In this document: positions 15,726 to 24,885 of the stretch, piece by piece | Position numbering within the stretch: the first letter of the stretch is position 1 | Layout of the letters: every line of letters begins with the position of its first letter | DNA from: UMGS621 sp964468815 | GTDB lineage: Bacteria; Bacillota; Clostridia; Christensenellales; Borkfalkiaceae | Direction of reading: 5' to 3' | Assembly (NCBI GenBank): GCA_964468815.1 | Contig: CAYXWN010000020.1 | Location: forward strand, 1 to 34,022 | DNA length: 34,022 nt | Position numbers and translations under genes: made by a program | The notes under the pieces: generated by a model | The model's database searches: none | Seen by the model: the letters and a program-made list of their open reading frames with translations, nothing else | Told to the model about the DNA's origin: nothing

Positions 15726-18700
15726 ATGGGCAAAAAAATGACGATCGACGGCAACACCGCCGCCAGCCACGTCGCTTACGCTTTCTCGGAAGTCGCCGCG
15801 ATTTACCCCATCACTCCCTCTTCCCCTATGGCGGAAGTTGCGGACGAATGGTCGGCAACCGGTAGAGAAAACATGTTCGGTCAAAAATTAAGACTCGCCG
15901 AAATGCAGTCGGAAGCAGGCGCAGCCGGAGCCGTTCACGGTTCGTTGACGGCAGGCGCGTTGACCACAACTTACACCGCAAGTCAGGGATTACTTTTGAT
16001 GATCCCCAACATGTACAAAATTTCAGGCGAATTGCTGCCGACCGTGTTCCACGTGAGCGCGCGTGCGTTGGCAGCACATTCTCTGAACATCTTCGGCGAC
16101 CATTCGGACGTTATGGCGTGCCGTCAGACGGGCTTTGCGATGCTTGCTTCGGGTTCTGTTCAAGAAGTAATGGATCTCGCGCTCGTCGCACACCTTTCCA
16201 CCTTGAAATCCAGAGTGCCTTTCTTGCACTTCTTCGACGGATTCCGCACCAGCCACGAAGTTTCCAAGATCGACGTCATCGACTACGAGGAAATGAAACC
16301 CCTCGTCGACATGAAAGACATCGAAGATTTCCATGCTCGCGCGTTGAACCCCGAACACCCCGTTCAGCGCGGTACGGCGCAAAACGCGGACATCTACTTC
16401 CAGAACCGCGAAACCGCCAACCGTTATTACAACGCTACGCCTGAAATCGTTCAGACCATGATGGATAAAGTTTCCGCGCTTACCGGAAGATCCTATCACC
16501 TGTTCGATTACGTCGGCGCACCCGACGCGGAAAACGTCGCGGTCATCATGGGCAGCGGCGCGGACGCAATCGAGGAAACCATCAACAAGATGAACAAAGA
16601 GGGACACAAGGTCGGCGTGATCAAAGTCCGTTTGTATCGTCCGTTCGCAATCGACGCGTTCATTGCGGCGATCCCCAAGACCGCGAAGAAACTCGCCGTC
16701 TTAGACCGCACGAAAGAGCCCGGCTCTCTCGGCGAACCGCTGTATTTGGACGTTTGCTCCGCACTTCTCGAAAAGGGCATGACGGACATCAAAGTTTACG
16801 GCGGCAGATACGGCCTCGGATCGAAAGAATTCAATCCCTCTATGGTATACGCGGTTTACAAGAACCTCGAACAGAAAGAGCCGAAGAACCACTTCACCGT
16901 CGGAATCTACGACGATCTCACCAACACCTCGTTGGATTTCTCCGAGCAGTATAACGCCGCTCCCGAGGGAACGATCAGTTGTAAGTTCTACGGGCTCGGT
17001 TCGGACGGAACGGTCGGCGCGAACAAGAACTCCATTAAGATCATCGGCGATCACACCGATATGTACGCGCAGGGCTATTTCTTCTACGATTCCAAGAAGT
17101 CGGGCGGCATCACCGTTTCGCATTTGAGATTCGGTAAAACCCCCATTCAATCCTCCTATTTAATCGACGCGGCGGACTTTATCGCTTGCCACAACCCGTC
17201 TTACGTGACGCGTTACGATATGGTGACCGATCTCAAAGAGAACGGAAAATTCCTTTTGAACGCTCCTTGGACGACGGTGGAAGAATTAGATCGCAATCTG
17301 CCCGCTTCCGTTAAAAACGCATTGGCGAAAAAGCATGCGGAACTGTACGTAATCGACGCAATCGCAATCGCAGGCAAACTCGGCTTGGGCGGAAGAACCA
17401 ACACCATTTTGCAATCGGCGTTCTTCTTGATCAACGACAGCGTAATGCCTTATGCGGACGCGCAAGAATACATGAAGAAGATGGCGTATAAATCTTTCGC
17501 GAAGAAAGGCGACGCAATCGTTCAGATGAACTACAATGCGATCGAATCGGCGGAAGCGAACCTCGTTAAAATCGAAATTCCCGCGGCATGGGCGACCACG
17601 ACCGAAGGTGCAGAACCGCTTGCAGTCAAGGGAACGGATTATTTCAAATCCATCGTTCACCCCGTTTTGGTACTCGAAGGCGACAAACTCCCCTCTTCCG
17701 CATTCAACGCGGACGGCACCGTTCCCACCGGAACGACGCAGTACGAAAAGCGCGGCGTTGCGGTTAAGATCCCCAAGTGGATTCCCGAAAACTGCATTCA
17801 ATGTAACCAATGCGCGTTCGTTTGTCCGCACGCTTGTATCCGTCCCGCCGTCAACGCGGTCGGCGCGGAAAAGCCCGAGGGCTACGTAACCAAGCCCATG
17901 ACCGGACTTCCCGGATACGAATTCAAGATTCAGGTTTCTCCCCTCGATTGCATGGGCTGCGGCGTCTGCGCGAACATCTGCCCGGGCATGAAAGGTCAGA
18001 ACGCGCTCGAAATGGTTCCGTTGGCTTCCATCTGCGAGCAAGAAGAAGTCAATTACGAATATTCCGAACAATTACCCGACGTCGATCTCTCCAAATTCAA
18101 CAAGAATTCGGTCAAGGGCAGCCAGTTCAGCAAGCCGCTGTTTGAATTCTCCGGCGCATGCGCAGGCTGCGGCGAAACGCCTTACGTAAAGGTTGTAACG
18201 CAGTTGTTCGGCGATCGCATGATCGTCGCAAACGCGACGGGTTGCTCCTCTATTTACGGTGGTTCTGCTCCGACCTGCCCGTACACCACGAACAAAGAGG
18301 GACACGGTCCTGCTTGGGCGAACTCCCTGTTCGAGGATAACGCGGAATTCGGATACGGCATCAACCTCGCTTACGGTCAACGCCGCGCGAAAGTAGCGGA
18401 AAAGATCCAAAAACTCGCGGAAACCGCTCAGAGCGAAGAAATGAAAGCCGTTGCCAACGAATGGTTGGAAAACAGAAAGAACGCAGAGGGCTCGAAAGTC
18501 GCTTCCAAGAAATTGGTCGCGATGCTCGCGAAATGCGATAACTGCGGCTGCGATTTAGACGCGCTCGTCAGCGATATTCTGAAAGATAAGGACTGCCTCG
18601 TCAAGAAATCCATTTGGATCTTCGGCGGCGACGGTTGGGCTTACGATATCGGTTACGGCGGATTGGATCACGTACTCGCGCAAGGCGAAGACGTCAACGT

Positions 18701-19250
18701 ACTCGTTTTGGATACCGAAGTTTACTCCAACACCGGCGGTCAGGCAAGTAAGTCTACCCCGACGGGATCGATCGCTAAGTTTGCTGCGGCAGGCAAGCGC
18801 ATCAAGAAAAAGGATCTCGGCATGATGGCTATGAGTTACGGCTACGTTTACGTCGCGCAAGTCGCGATGGGGTCGGATAAGAACCAACTCATGAAGGCGC
18901 TCGTTGAAGCGGAAAGTTACGACGGACCGTCCCTCGTAATCGCATACGCGCCTTGTATCAACCACGGTATCAACATGACGAAATCGCAGGAAGAAGAAAA
19001 GCGCGCGGTCGAGTGCGGATATTGGCAGCTTTACCGCTACAATCCCGCTCTCATCGAAGAGGGCAAGAACCCGTTCAGCCTCGACTCCAAAGAGCCGTCC
19101 GGCGACTATCAAGCGTTCATTACCGGTGAAAACCGTTATGCCGCGTTGATGAAAGCGCAACCGGCGCTCGCTTCCGAACTCTTCCAAAAGACCGAAGCGG
19201 ATTCCAAGGAACGCTATAACAACTATAAACACCTTGCAGGAAAAGAATAA
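15726..19250 (+). CDS. nifJ: Pyruvate:ferredoxin (flavodoxin) oxidoreductase
   Basis: A 1174-residue single-chain enzyme that oxidises pyruvate to acetyl-CoA and CO2 while reducing ferredoxin, central to anaerobic energy metabolism. Domain order is complete. The N-terminal pyrimidine-binding domain has YPITPSSPMAE. The middle domains follow. A two-cluster ferredoxin domain carries CIQCNQCAFVCPH (near 690) and CMGCGVCANICPG (near 742). The C-terminal TPP domain has GACAGCGETPY (near 811), CDNCGCD, GDGWAYDIGYGGLDH (near 968) and SNTGGQ. A Cys in GACAGCG and the late Cys residues probably bind the proximal cluster. GGAGG lies eleven bases before the ATG, slightly far. Codon use is strongly biased towards one set, as for highly expressed genes. 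It has its own promoter and terminator. Confidence 0.97.
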   Translation: MGKKMTIDGNTAASHVAYAFSEVAAIYPITPSSPMAEVADEWSATGRENMFGQKLRLAEMQSEAGAAGAVHGSLTAGALTTTYTASQGLLLMIPNMYKISGELLPTVFHVSARALAAHSLNIFGDHSDVMACRQTGFAMLASGSVQEVMDLALVAHLSTLKSRVPFLHFFDGFRTSHEVSKIDVIDYEEMKPLVDMKDIEDFHARALNPEHPVQRGTAQNADIYFQNRETANRYYNATPEIVQTMMDKVSALTGRSYHLFDYVGAPDAENVAVIMGSGADAIEETINKMNKEGHKVGVIKVRLYRPFAIDAFIAAIPKTAKKLAVLDRTKEPGSLGEPLYLDVCSALLEKGMTDIKVYGGRYGLGSKEFNPSMVYAVYKNLEQKEPKNHFTVGIYDDLTNTSLDFSEQYNAAPEGTISCKFYGLGSDGTVGANKNSIKIIGDHTDMYAQGYFFYDSKKSGGITVSHLRFGKTPIQSSYLIDAADFIACHNPSYVTRYDMVTDLKENGKFLLNAPWTTVEELDRNLPASVKNALAKKHAELYVIDAIAIAGKLGLGGRTNTILQSAFFLINDSVMPYADAQEYMKKMAYKSFAKKGDAIVQMNYNAIESAEANLVKIEIPAAWATTTEGAEPLAVKGTDYFKSIVHPVLVLEGDKLPSSAFNADGTVPTGTTQYEKRGVAVKIPKWIPENCIQCNQCAFVCPHACIRPAVNAVGAEKPEGYVTKPMTGLPGYEFKIQVSPLDCMGCGVCANICPGMKGQNALEMVPLASICEQEEVNYEYSEQLPDVDLSKFNKNSVKGSQFSKPLFEFSGACAGCGETPYVKVVTQLFGDRMIVANATGCSSIYGGSAPTCPYTTNKEGHGPAWANSLFEDNAEFGYGINLAYGQRRAKVAEKIQKLAETAQSEEMKAVANEWLENRKNAEGSKVASKKLVAMLAKCDNCGCDLDALVSDILKDKDCLVKKSIWIFGGDGWAYDIGYGGLDHVLAQGEDVNVLVLDTEVYSNTGGQASKSTPTGSIAKFAAAGKRIKKKDLGMMAMSYGYVYVAQVAMGSDKNQLMKALVEAESYDGPSLVIAYAPCINHGINMTKSQEEEKRAVECGYWQLYRYNPALIEEGKNPFSLDSKEPSGDYQAFITGENRYAALMKAQPALASELFQKTEADSKERYNNYKHLAGKE

Positions 19251-19271
19251 TTTTCCTTTCACGAAAAAATT

Positions 19272-19302
19272 TCAGGCTGCCGATCGGCAGCCTGATTTTT
19301 TT
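19272..19302 (+). terminator. Terminator of the oxidoreductase gene
   Basis: A perfect 24-base palindrome (12-base arms TCAGGCTGCCGA and its complement) is directly followed by seven T residues, about 20 bases after the stop codon. Confidence 0.93.
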
Positions 19303-19326
19303 ATCCGAGTCATCAAATCTCTCTTT

Positions 19327-19584
19327 TCAAATCGCTCGCACCGTTCGCCTTCCGTACCGTTCGGTCACCTTGAAAAAACCGACGAACGACTCAAACCCGT
19401 GTGTAACCGCCGCGCGCTTGGCGATTCCGAACGAAGAAAACGCCAGCCGTGCGGACAAGCCGCACCCGACGTACGCTTCTCGCGGCGTATTGACGACGGA
19501 CACGGCGACGCCCATTCCTCTTAAAAGATCGACAAAGCGCATGGTTTCCGCTCGCGAGCGAAAGGATACGATCAAAAACTCCAT
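19327..19584 (-). CDS. DUF3343 family protein (putative Se/S carrier-like)
   Basis: An 85-residue protein. The pattern MEFLIVSFRSRAETMRFVDL, a VNTPREAYVGCGLSARL stretch with the conserved Cys-Gly, and a short C-terminal beta strand fit DUF3343. This small family often lies near cysteine desulfurases and selenium or sulfur genes and is described as a putative selenium/sulfur carrier. The single Cys is the obvious candidate for a persulfide or similar adduct. AAAGGAGG sits five bases before the ATG. It is divergent from a cysteine-desulfurase-family gene, with a 111-base gap, which supports a shared role in sulfur handling. No selD, selA or yedF is visible nearby. Confidence 0.75.
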   Translation of the reverse strand: MEFLIVSFRSRAETMRFVDLLRGMGVAVSVVNTPREAYVGCGLSARLAFSSFGIAKRAAVTHGFESFVGFFKVTERYGRRTVRAI

Positions 19585-19633
19585 TTTTTCCTCCTTTGCA
19601 TAATTCGGCTTACTGCCATCATAGACTGTTGTT

Positions 19634-19660
19634 GAACCCCCTCGTAAAAGGGAGGGGTTC
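19634..19660 (+). other. Hairpin in the leader between DUF3343 and the desulfurase gene
   Basis: GAACCCCCTC pairs with GAGGGGTTC (one bulged C) around a short loop, followed by a T-rich TATTTCTATT. In front of the desulfurase gene it could be an attenuator, or a terminator of an upstream rightward transcript. The remaining gap shows only a weak TTGCAT/TAGACT promoter candidate. Confidence 0.45.
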
Positions 19661-19695
19661 TATTTCTATTCTATGAAGAAAGGGGAAAAAGAGTT

Positions 19696-20823
19696 ATGAT
19701 TTACTTTGACAACGCAGCAACCAACGGGTTTCATCCGTCCGCCGTCACCGAAGCCGCCGTCACCACGATCAAACACCTTTCGGTCAATCCCGGAAGAAGC
19801 GGTCACCGCCTTTCGGTGGTCGGAGCGGAAATCGTATATAACGCGCGCAAAGAAATCGCCGCGTTTTTCGGGCTTTCACACCCCGAACGCGTCGTCTTTA
19901 CCAAAAACTGCACGGAAGCGTTAAACACCGCGATCTTCGGCACGATCAAAGAGGGCGGACACGTCGTCACCACTTGTTACGAACACAATTCTGTTTTGCG
20001 TCCGCTTTTTTCGCTCGCAAAGGCAGGAAAAATTCGTCTGGATATCGTAACGCCGTCGGAAGGGCAACCGCTAACAGACAAGATCGCCGAAACGTTGCGC
20101 TCGGATACTTGCTTGGTCGCGGTCAACCACGTTTCCAACGTAACCGGACAAATTCAACCCGTACGTGAAATCGGTGCGTTATTAAAGGGTACGGATACGC
20201 TGTTTTTGGTAGACGCGGCGCAAAGCGCGGGGCACGTTCCGATCAATATGGAAGCGTTCGGAATTGATCTGCTCGCCTTTGCCGGACATAAGGGAACGTA
20301 CGGAATCGCCGGAAGCGGCGGACTTTTGATCCGCGAGGGCGCGGACGTCCGTCCTCTTACCTTGGGCGGAACGGGAACGGAATCGCTGAGCCTCGATCAG
20401 CCGCGTTTTTATCCCGAACGGTTGGAAAGCGGAACGCTTAATCTCCCTGCCGTCGCCGCGCTTTCGGAGGGCGTGCATTACGTTGCAACGGGCTTACCGT
20501 CCTTTTCCGAACAACTGACGCAATATACAGCCCTTCTCGTGCGCGAACTTTCCGCGCTTTCCGCCGTCACGCTGTATTCTAAACCAAACCCTGTCGGAAT
20601 CGTGGCGTTTAATCTTATGAATCTTCCCTCGAACGAGGGCGCGGAAATTCTGTCCGAACGCTTCGATATTGCCGTCCGCGGCGGACTGCATTGCGCGCCG
20701 CTCATGCACCGTATGCTCGGAACGGAGCGTACGGGCGCAATTCGCGCCAGCCTTTCTCCTCACAATACCGTGCGCGAAATCAAATTTTTTCTGAACGCGA
20801 TCCGCCGCATGACGCTCTCTTGA
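19696..20823 (+). CDS. Aminotransferase class V, cysteine desulfurase family
   Basis: A 375-residue PLP enzyme of the NifS/SufS fold that would release sulfur from cysteine as an enzyme-bound persulfide. It starts MIYFDNAATN as in this family; the PLP lysine is Lys199 in FAGHKGTYG, the cofactor Asp is in FLVDAAQSAG, and a Cys at 333 in GGLHCAPLMH is the likely persulfide residue. GGTGTES matches the subgroup described as cysteine desulfurase family protein with an EGGGT-like motif (here LGGTGTES). That subgroup is separate from IscS/SufS, and its acceptor is unclear. The partner may be the DUF3343 protein encoded divergently. Confidence 0.88.
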   Translation: MIYFDNAATNGFHPSAVTEAAVTTIKHLSVNPGRSGHRLSVVGAEIVYNARKEIAAFFGLSHPERVVFTKNCTEALNTAIFGTIKEGGHVVTTCYEHNSVLRPLFSLAKAGKIRLDIVTPSEGQPLTDKIAETLRSDTCLVAVNHVSNVTGQIQPVREIGALLKGTDTLFLVDAAQSAGHVPINMEAFGIDLLAFAGHKGTYGIAGSGGLLIREGADVRPLTLGGTGTESLSLDQPRFYPERLESGTLNLPAVAALSEGVHYVATGLPSFSEQLTQYTALLVRELSALSAVTLYSKPNPVGIVAFNLMNLPSNEGAEILSERFDIAVRGGLHCAPLMHRMLGTERTGAIRASLSPHNTVREIKFFLNAIRRMTLS

Positions 20824-21108
20824 TTACCGAACGGTTTTCAACTTTTGAATAATCTGCCGAAGTTTCCGCCTCTTGGCGTCGTCTAACATAGGCGCAAGCA
20901 GATTGCCGAAACGGTCGAGATCGGCGTCGGACAGCGTGCCGCGCCTTCTTCCCTTCTCCGCTTCTTTATAAATCGCCTGCATCAATTCCGCCTCGTTCGC
21001 GCCGTTGTATTTTGCGGCAACTTCCCGAATCATACGGGATAAATCCTCGGGCGGACGGGTTTCTTCCCCTTGCTCGTTTTCGTTCTTGACAAAACTGTTA
21101 AAGTCCAT
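20824..21108 (-). CDS. Hypothetical small helical protein
   Basis: A 94-residue, charged, probably all-helical soluble protein with no family I recognise. The acidic N-terminus (MDFNSFVKNENEQGEETRPP) is followed by helices such as LSRMIREVAAKYNGANEAEL and a basic C-terminus (KRRKLRQIIQKLKTVR). AAGGAGG five bases before the ATG supports it. It is divergent from another small unknown gene across an 80-base gap, and its stop abuts the end of the desulfurase gene. Divergent small partners often share regulation, but no role can be assigned. Confidence 0.75.
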   Translation of the reverse strand: MDFNSFVKNENEQGEETRPPEDLSRMIREVAAKYNGANEAELMQAIYKEAEKGRRRGTLSDADLDRFGNLLAPMLDDAKRRKLRQIIQKLKTVR

Positions 21109-21188
21109 AAATTCCTCCTTGACCGTCTATTACAGAATATGCGCGGCATATAATAAAAGGAACGATTTTTCATCAAAAAGGAGTGTTT

Positions 21189-21470
21189 ATGGAATTTTTA
21201 CAGTTTATTCTGAATTTTTTGACGGGCGGAAAGCAAGAAGAATTGAAAGAATTATTCTCTCTGCTCGAACAAAACGACTTTAATTTACAAGAAGTAATCA
21301 AGCATCTCGACTTTGAAAAACTCGCGCCCATTCTCAGCGCGTTTACGGAAGACAAGAAAAAAGACTCCTTTGATTTTTCAAAAGAGCCTACCTATCCGCT
21401 CGCGCCCATCGCGGCGGTTGCGGATCGCGATATTATTTATGCGCTTAACCGTTATCTTGCGGACACATGA
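21189..21470 (+). CDS. Hypothetical small protein
   Basis: A 93-residue protein. The hydrophobic start MEFLQFILNFLTGGK, a helical middle (KELFSLLEQNDFNLQEVIKH), and a Pro-rich stretch (EPTYPLAPIAAVADRD) before a final helix are visible. Amphipathic openings of this kind also occur in the small protein at 11059. AAGGAG lies five bases before the ATG; a GTG two codons earlier is less likely. The last 26 bases overlap the 3' end of the S41 protease gene on the other strand. Function is unknown. Confidence 0.72.
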   Translation: MEFLQFILNFLTGGKQEELKELFSLLEQNDFNLQEVIKHLDFEKLAPILSAFTEDKKKDSFDFSKEPTYPLAPIAAVADRDIIYALNRYLADT

Positions 21471-22761
21471 CCGCCAACGCGCGATTCAATTCCGCGTCTA
21501 TTCCGAACGTGCCGGACGCCTGTATTCCGTTTTCCGCCGTCGTTCTGATTCCGACGCCGTGAATACTCGTATGCGATTTCGGCCAATAAATATAAGCCGT
21601 AGTCAGTTTTAACGCGTCGCCGTACGGGCGGTTGACGTAGGTCGTCTGCATGATTCCTTTTCCGTACGTGCGCGCAACGCCGTCCGTACGGGTGATAATC
21701 AATTCCTTTTCGGAAAGCGTGCCGTAATCAAGCATCGCTCCGATCAAGCACTCGGAAGCGGACGCCGTGTTTTCGTCGGCGAGAACCGCGATTCTTCCGG
21801 ATACGTAACTTTCCTTTAACACGGGCTCGGATAAGAAATTTTGATGCGAGCCGTCTTTATATTCCGCCTGTGCGACGTTTAAGCGGCTCTCCCCGTCCGA
21901 TCGAATGAGATAACGAGCGATTCCCGTCAGAATGGTCATAGAACCACCGCCGTTTCCCCTTAAATCTAAAATAAGCGACGTTCTACCGCGCTCTTTCATA
22001 TGCTCCATAACGCCGACAAACTGCGGATACGCTTGTCCCATGAAAGACGCAAGGCGGACGTACGCCGTTTGCCCGTCTAACGCCGTCAACGGGTTTTCCG
22101 TTTCGGTCAAAACGGGATCTTCTCCCACCTCTTTTGACAAATACGCACAAGAAGATTCGCTGTCCCGATACCAAACTTCGCCCTCTATATAAGGCTCGCG
22201 CTGTAATTCGTACGAAATAGGCGATTCCTCTCCGGGATACAAAACGCGCAACGAAAAACAAGCCGTTCCGTCCTTTTCGTAGGGAACGAGTCCGAGTGCT
22301 TCCGCAAAGTCGGTATAAGAGCCGATCGGATAGGTTTTTCCTTGATAAATAAGAGAAACGATCGTACCGCCGGCGACGATCCCGGCGCGCTCTGCCGGAG
22401 AATTTCCGGCGACTTCCAAAATAACCGCGTCGTCCGAATTTGCCGAAAAATACAGTCCAACGCCGTACTTATTTCCCTCGTTGGAATCAACGACGTCCGT
22501 ATATTCTTCTTTCGTATAATAAGCGGAATAGCGGTCCAACAACTGACGGACGACAGCATCCGTAAAATCTTCCACCGAATATTCCTTGATTTTTCCCGTC
22601 TGCTCGTCGTATACGACGTAGTTTTTCCCGACGATATCCAACACCCATTCCAAAGAGCGATAGGGATTGTTATAGGTTTTAGTCGCGTAACCGCATAAAA
22701 ACGCCAACCCGAACAGACAAACGGCAAGCGCGACGACGACAACCCGATTCTTTTTCTTCAT
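21445..22761 (-). CDS. S41 family C-terminal processing peptidase (CtpA-like)
   Basis: A 438-residue protease anchored by one N-terminal membrane helix (about residues 5-26) and facing outside. After a helical region with the S41 pattern QLLDRYSAYYTKEEY comes a PDZ domain (about 95-190; GNSPAERAGIVAGGTIVSL), then the S41 core with LILDLRGNGGG, the nucleophile region ENTASASECLIGAM, and the Lys in TYGKGIMQ that completes the Ser-Lys dyad. Such enzymes trim or degrade exported proteins. It lies ten bases after the CdaR-like regulator gene and is probably in the same operon. The 3' end overlaps the convergent small gene. Confidence 0.92.
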   Translation of the reverse strand: MKKKNRVVVVALAVCLFGLAFLCGYATKTYNNPYRSLEWVLDIVGKNYVVYDEQTGKIKEYSVEDFTDAVVRQLLDRYSAYYTKEEYTDVVDSNEGNKYGVGLYFSANSDDAVILEVAGNSPAERAGIVAGGTIVSLIYQGKTYPIGSYTDFAEALGLVPYEKDGTACFSLRVLYPGEESPISYELQREPYIEGEVWYRDSESSCAYLSKEVGEDPVLTETENPLTALDGQTAYVRLASFMGQAYPQFVGVMEHMKERGRTSLILDLRGNGGGSMTILTGIARYLIRSDGESRLNVAQAEYKDGSHQNFLSEPVLKESYVSGRIAVLADENTASASECLIGAMLDYGTLSEKELIITRTDGVARTYGKGIMQTTYVNRPYGDALKLTTAYIYWPKSHTSIHGVGIRTTAENGIQASGTFGIDAELNRALAVMCPQDNG

Positions 22762-22771
22762 TTCCGCAATC

Positions 22772-23821
22772 CTATTTTAATATTTTATATAAAATGGTAA
22801 TAAGACGAAAGGTCACCGCGTCCGAAAATTTACGAATATTCAAACCCGTAGACCGTTCGATTTTATCCAACCGATACATCAACGTATTGCGGTGCAAATA
22901 GAGTTTTCTCGATGTTTCGCTGACGTTAAGCGAATTTTCCAAAAACTCTTCCGCCGTTTGAATCATATCTTTATCGCCGAAAATCTCTTTCGCGTCGTTA
23001 TCCAAAAGAATTTCCAAATACTCGTTCAACTTGAACTTGGGAATATCCTCTAGCATTTTAATGAGCAGATACTCTTTATACGAGCGAACTTCTCCCTCGC
23101 CTTCGGACGAACACATACGGATCGCCGTCATTGCCTGCTGAAAGGACGAAGAAATATCCGTCAAACTCTTGACCGTTCCACCCACGCCGATCTTAACCTT
23201 AATGCCCGTTTCTTCCAAAACCGATTGCAATAAAATATTCGCGTAATCCATGCTTGACTGAAATTCGGCGGTAGACGCGTCGTCTAAAAATTTCAAAAAC
23301 GCGCACATTCCGTCCTCGATCGCGACGGGCGTATCCGCGGTATTGGCGCGGTAATTGGAGAGAAAATTGACAAGTTCGTCCCGTCTGTTTCCCTTTGCAC
23401 CTAAAATCAATACAAAACAAGGCGTTTCGGGTACGGAAAACTTGCGTTGATACCGCTGAATTTGCGCGCGGTTACATTCCCCCGTCAGAATACATTTGAG
23501 ATATTCGGGCTGAGAAAGTTGCAATTCGCGATGCGCCGCGCTTTCCACTAAATTCTGAATCAAAAACGCGTAATTGCTTTCTACCGTTCCGATCCCGTTA
23601 ATCGCCCCGATCAAGCGGGCGTTTTTATATTTTAACCGAAAAAACGTGCGCTTTGCGGCTTCGTCCCGAAAAATTCCGTCAAATTCGGGATCGGACGGCA
23701 ATACCGCTTTCATATTAGGAGCGGTCGCAGCGACAAATTTTCGGCTTTCGCCGAATACGACGATATCTATCCCCGTTTTTTGCTTAATCGCGTTTAATAA
23801 TACGTTGAGTTCAGAATCCAT
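22772..23821 (-). CDS. CdaR/PucR-family transcriptional regulator
   Basis: A 349-residue regulator. An N-terminal ligand-binding-like region has DSELNVLLNAIKQKTGIDIV and later LIGAINGIGTVESNYAFLIQ. A central GGDEF-like segment (about 150-260) follows. The C-terminal PucR-type helix-turn-helix has SLNVSETSRKLYLHRNTLMY and RLDKIERSTGLNIRKF. CdaR-type proteins respond to sugar diacids or other small acids, and PucR types to purine-related signals; the ligand here is not readable. The S41 protease gene directly downstream is the obvious target or partner. The ribosome site GGGTG lies five bases before ATG. Confidence 0.85.
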   Translation of the reverse strand: MDSELNVLLNAIKQKTGIDIVVFGESRKFVAATAPNMKAVLPSDPEFDGIFRDEAAKRTFFRLKYKNARLIGAINGIGTVESNYAFLIQNLVESAAHRELQLSQPEYLKCILTGECNRAQIQRYQRKFSVPETPCFVLILGAKGNRRDELVNFLSNYRANTADTPVAIEDGMCAFLKFLDDASTAEFQSSMDYANILLQSVLEETGIKVKIGVGGTVKSLTDISSSFQQAMTAIRMCSSEGEGEVRSYKEYLLIKMLEDIPKFKLNEYLEILLDNDAKEIFGDKDMIQTAEEFLENSLNVSETSRKLYLHRNTLMYRLDKIERSTGLNIRKFSDAVTFRLITILYKILK

Positions 23822-23850
23822 CTTTTCACCCTTTTGCGTTCGTTATTTTC

Positions 23851-23879
23851 ATTATAGCCCATTTCGGGGATTTTTTCAA
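23851..23879 (-). promoter_or_regulatory. Promoter of the regulator-protease operon
   Basis: On the minus strand, TTGAAA is followed by 17 bases and a perfect TATAAT, about 30 bases before the regulator ATG. Confidence 0.85.
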
Positions 23880-23902
23880 TCTCTTTTACCTTTTTTCCCT
23901 TA

Positions 23903-24748
23903 TTACAGAGGAAAAAACAGTAAAATTTCGCCTAACAACACGGAAACGCCGTATAAAAAAGCCAAAAGACACAAATTGCGCTTCCACTTAGCCCGATTGC
24001 GGAACAAAACCGCAAGCCCGATTCCGGCATTGGCGCAAAGTCCTGCCATCATACCGGCAAAAGAAATACCGCCGAGCGCGAACACACGCGCTAAAATAAC
24101 AGAGGACGAGCAATTCGGAATCAACCCGACCAAGCCGCAAACAAAAGGTTGTAACCATCTGCGCGTAGATAAAAATACTTCGATCTGCTCTTCTCCCATT
24201 CCGTAAATAATCAATCCGAACGCGATATTAACGATTAAAACGTACAAAAACACCTTACACGCATGCAGTAAAGGGTGCCATAAATAAGCGTGCCACTTAG
24301 ACTCGCTCTCCTCTTCTCCGCAATCCCAACAATGTCCGTCCGATTCTTCTTTTAAGCGATCCGCCCGATAAACGGCGTTCACCAAAGAGCCGATTAAAAT
24401 CGCGTAAAGAACTTTTACGCCGATCGTCAAAAGAATTTTATCCCAACCGACGCCCGAAGTGATCAAAACCGTCAATCCCTCGTCCGAAGTAGACAAAAAG
24501 ACGGCGACCAATGTTCCCGTGCGAATCAAACCGCTATCGTACAGTTTCGCGCACATGACCGAAAAACTGCATTGCGGCACAACGCCGACGGCACTCCCCA
24601 CGACGGGTGCAAAACGCCCCGAAAGGGCTCGCTTTAACTTCGCTCCCCAACCGACGCGTTCCAAAACCTCTAAAAATACGTATATGAAAAATAAAAACGG
24701 AAAAATTTTTAAACTGTCAAGCAATCCGTCCAACAAAACTTCTTCCAT
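23903..24748 (-). CDS. Putative multi-helix metal exporter (ArsP_2/PF11449-type)
   Basis: A 281-residue membrane protein with about eight or more hydrophobic segments in two related halves. Each half has a conserved motif: VVPQCSFSV early and LIPNCSSSV late, both with Pro-x-Cys-Ser followed by Ser. This two-fold pattern matches the putative heavy-metal exporter family (sometimes annotated as manganese transporter or arsenic efflux). The central cytoplasmic loop is rich in metal ligands (HCWDCGEEESESKWHAYLWH), possibly a metal sensor. The start is set at MEEVLLDGL, with GAGGAAATT directly before it; an earlier ATG lacks this. It has its own promoter, and is the last core gene before the AT-rich island. 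Metal specificity is unknown. Confidence 0.8.
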   Translation of the reverse strand: MEEVLLDGLLDSLKIFPFLFFIYVFLEVLERVGWGAKLKRALSGRFAPVVGSAVGVVPQCSFSVMCAKLYDSGLIRTGTLVAVFLSTSDEGLTVLITSGVGWDKILLTIGVKVLYAILIGSLVNAVYRADRLKEESDGHCWDCGEEESESKWHAYLWHPLLHACKVFLYVLIVNIAFGLIIYGMGEEQIEVFLSTRRWLQPFVCGLVGLIPNCSSSVILARVFALGGISFAGMMAGLCANAGIGLAVLFRNRAKWKRNLCLLAFLYGVSVLLGEILLFFPL

Positions 24749-24765
24749 AATTTCCTCGTGTGACA

Positions 24766-24794
24766 ATCTTACCGCGGACAACGAAAAAAGTCAA
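24766..24794 (-). promoter_or_regulatory. Promoter of the putative metal exporter
   Basis: On the minus strand, TTGACT is followed by 17 bases and TAAGAT, giving a short leader before the gene. Confidence 0.8.
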
Positions 24795-24885
24795 GCACAA
24801 CAATTCTCTTTTCGTTATTTTACCGAAAAAAAACGTCTATTTTTGCCGCAAACGATTCTAAAAGAAAAAAAGATCGGAATAAGTG

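Noticed and set aside
17286..18071. Long open frame antisense to the oxidoreductase gene, and similar ones at 16023-16607 and 18555-19262
   Set aside because: They mirror a highly biased real gene on the other strand, have no ribosome site and no family pattern.
21660..21700. A third copy of the CCGTCCGTACGGG repeat inside the S41 gene
   Set aside because: Only about 14 bases match, which is expected by chance at this size and codon bias.
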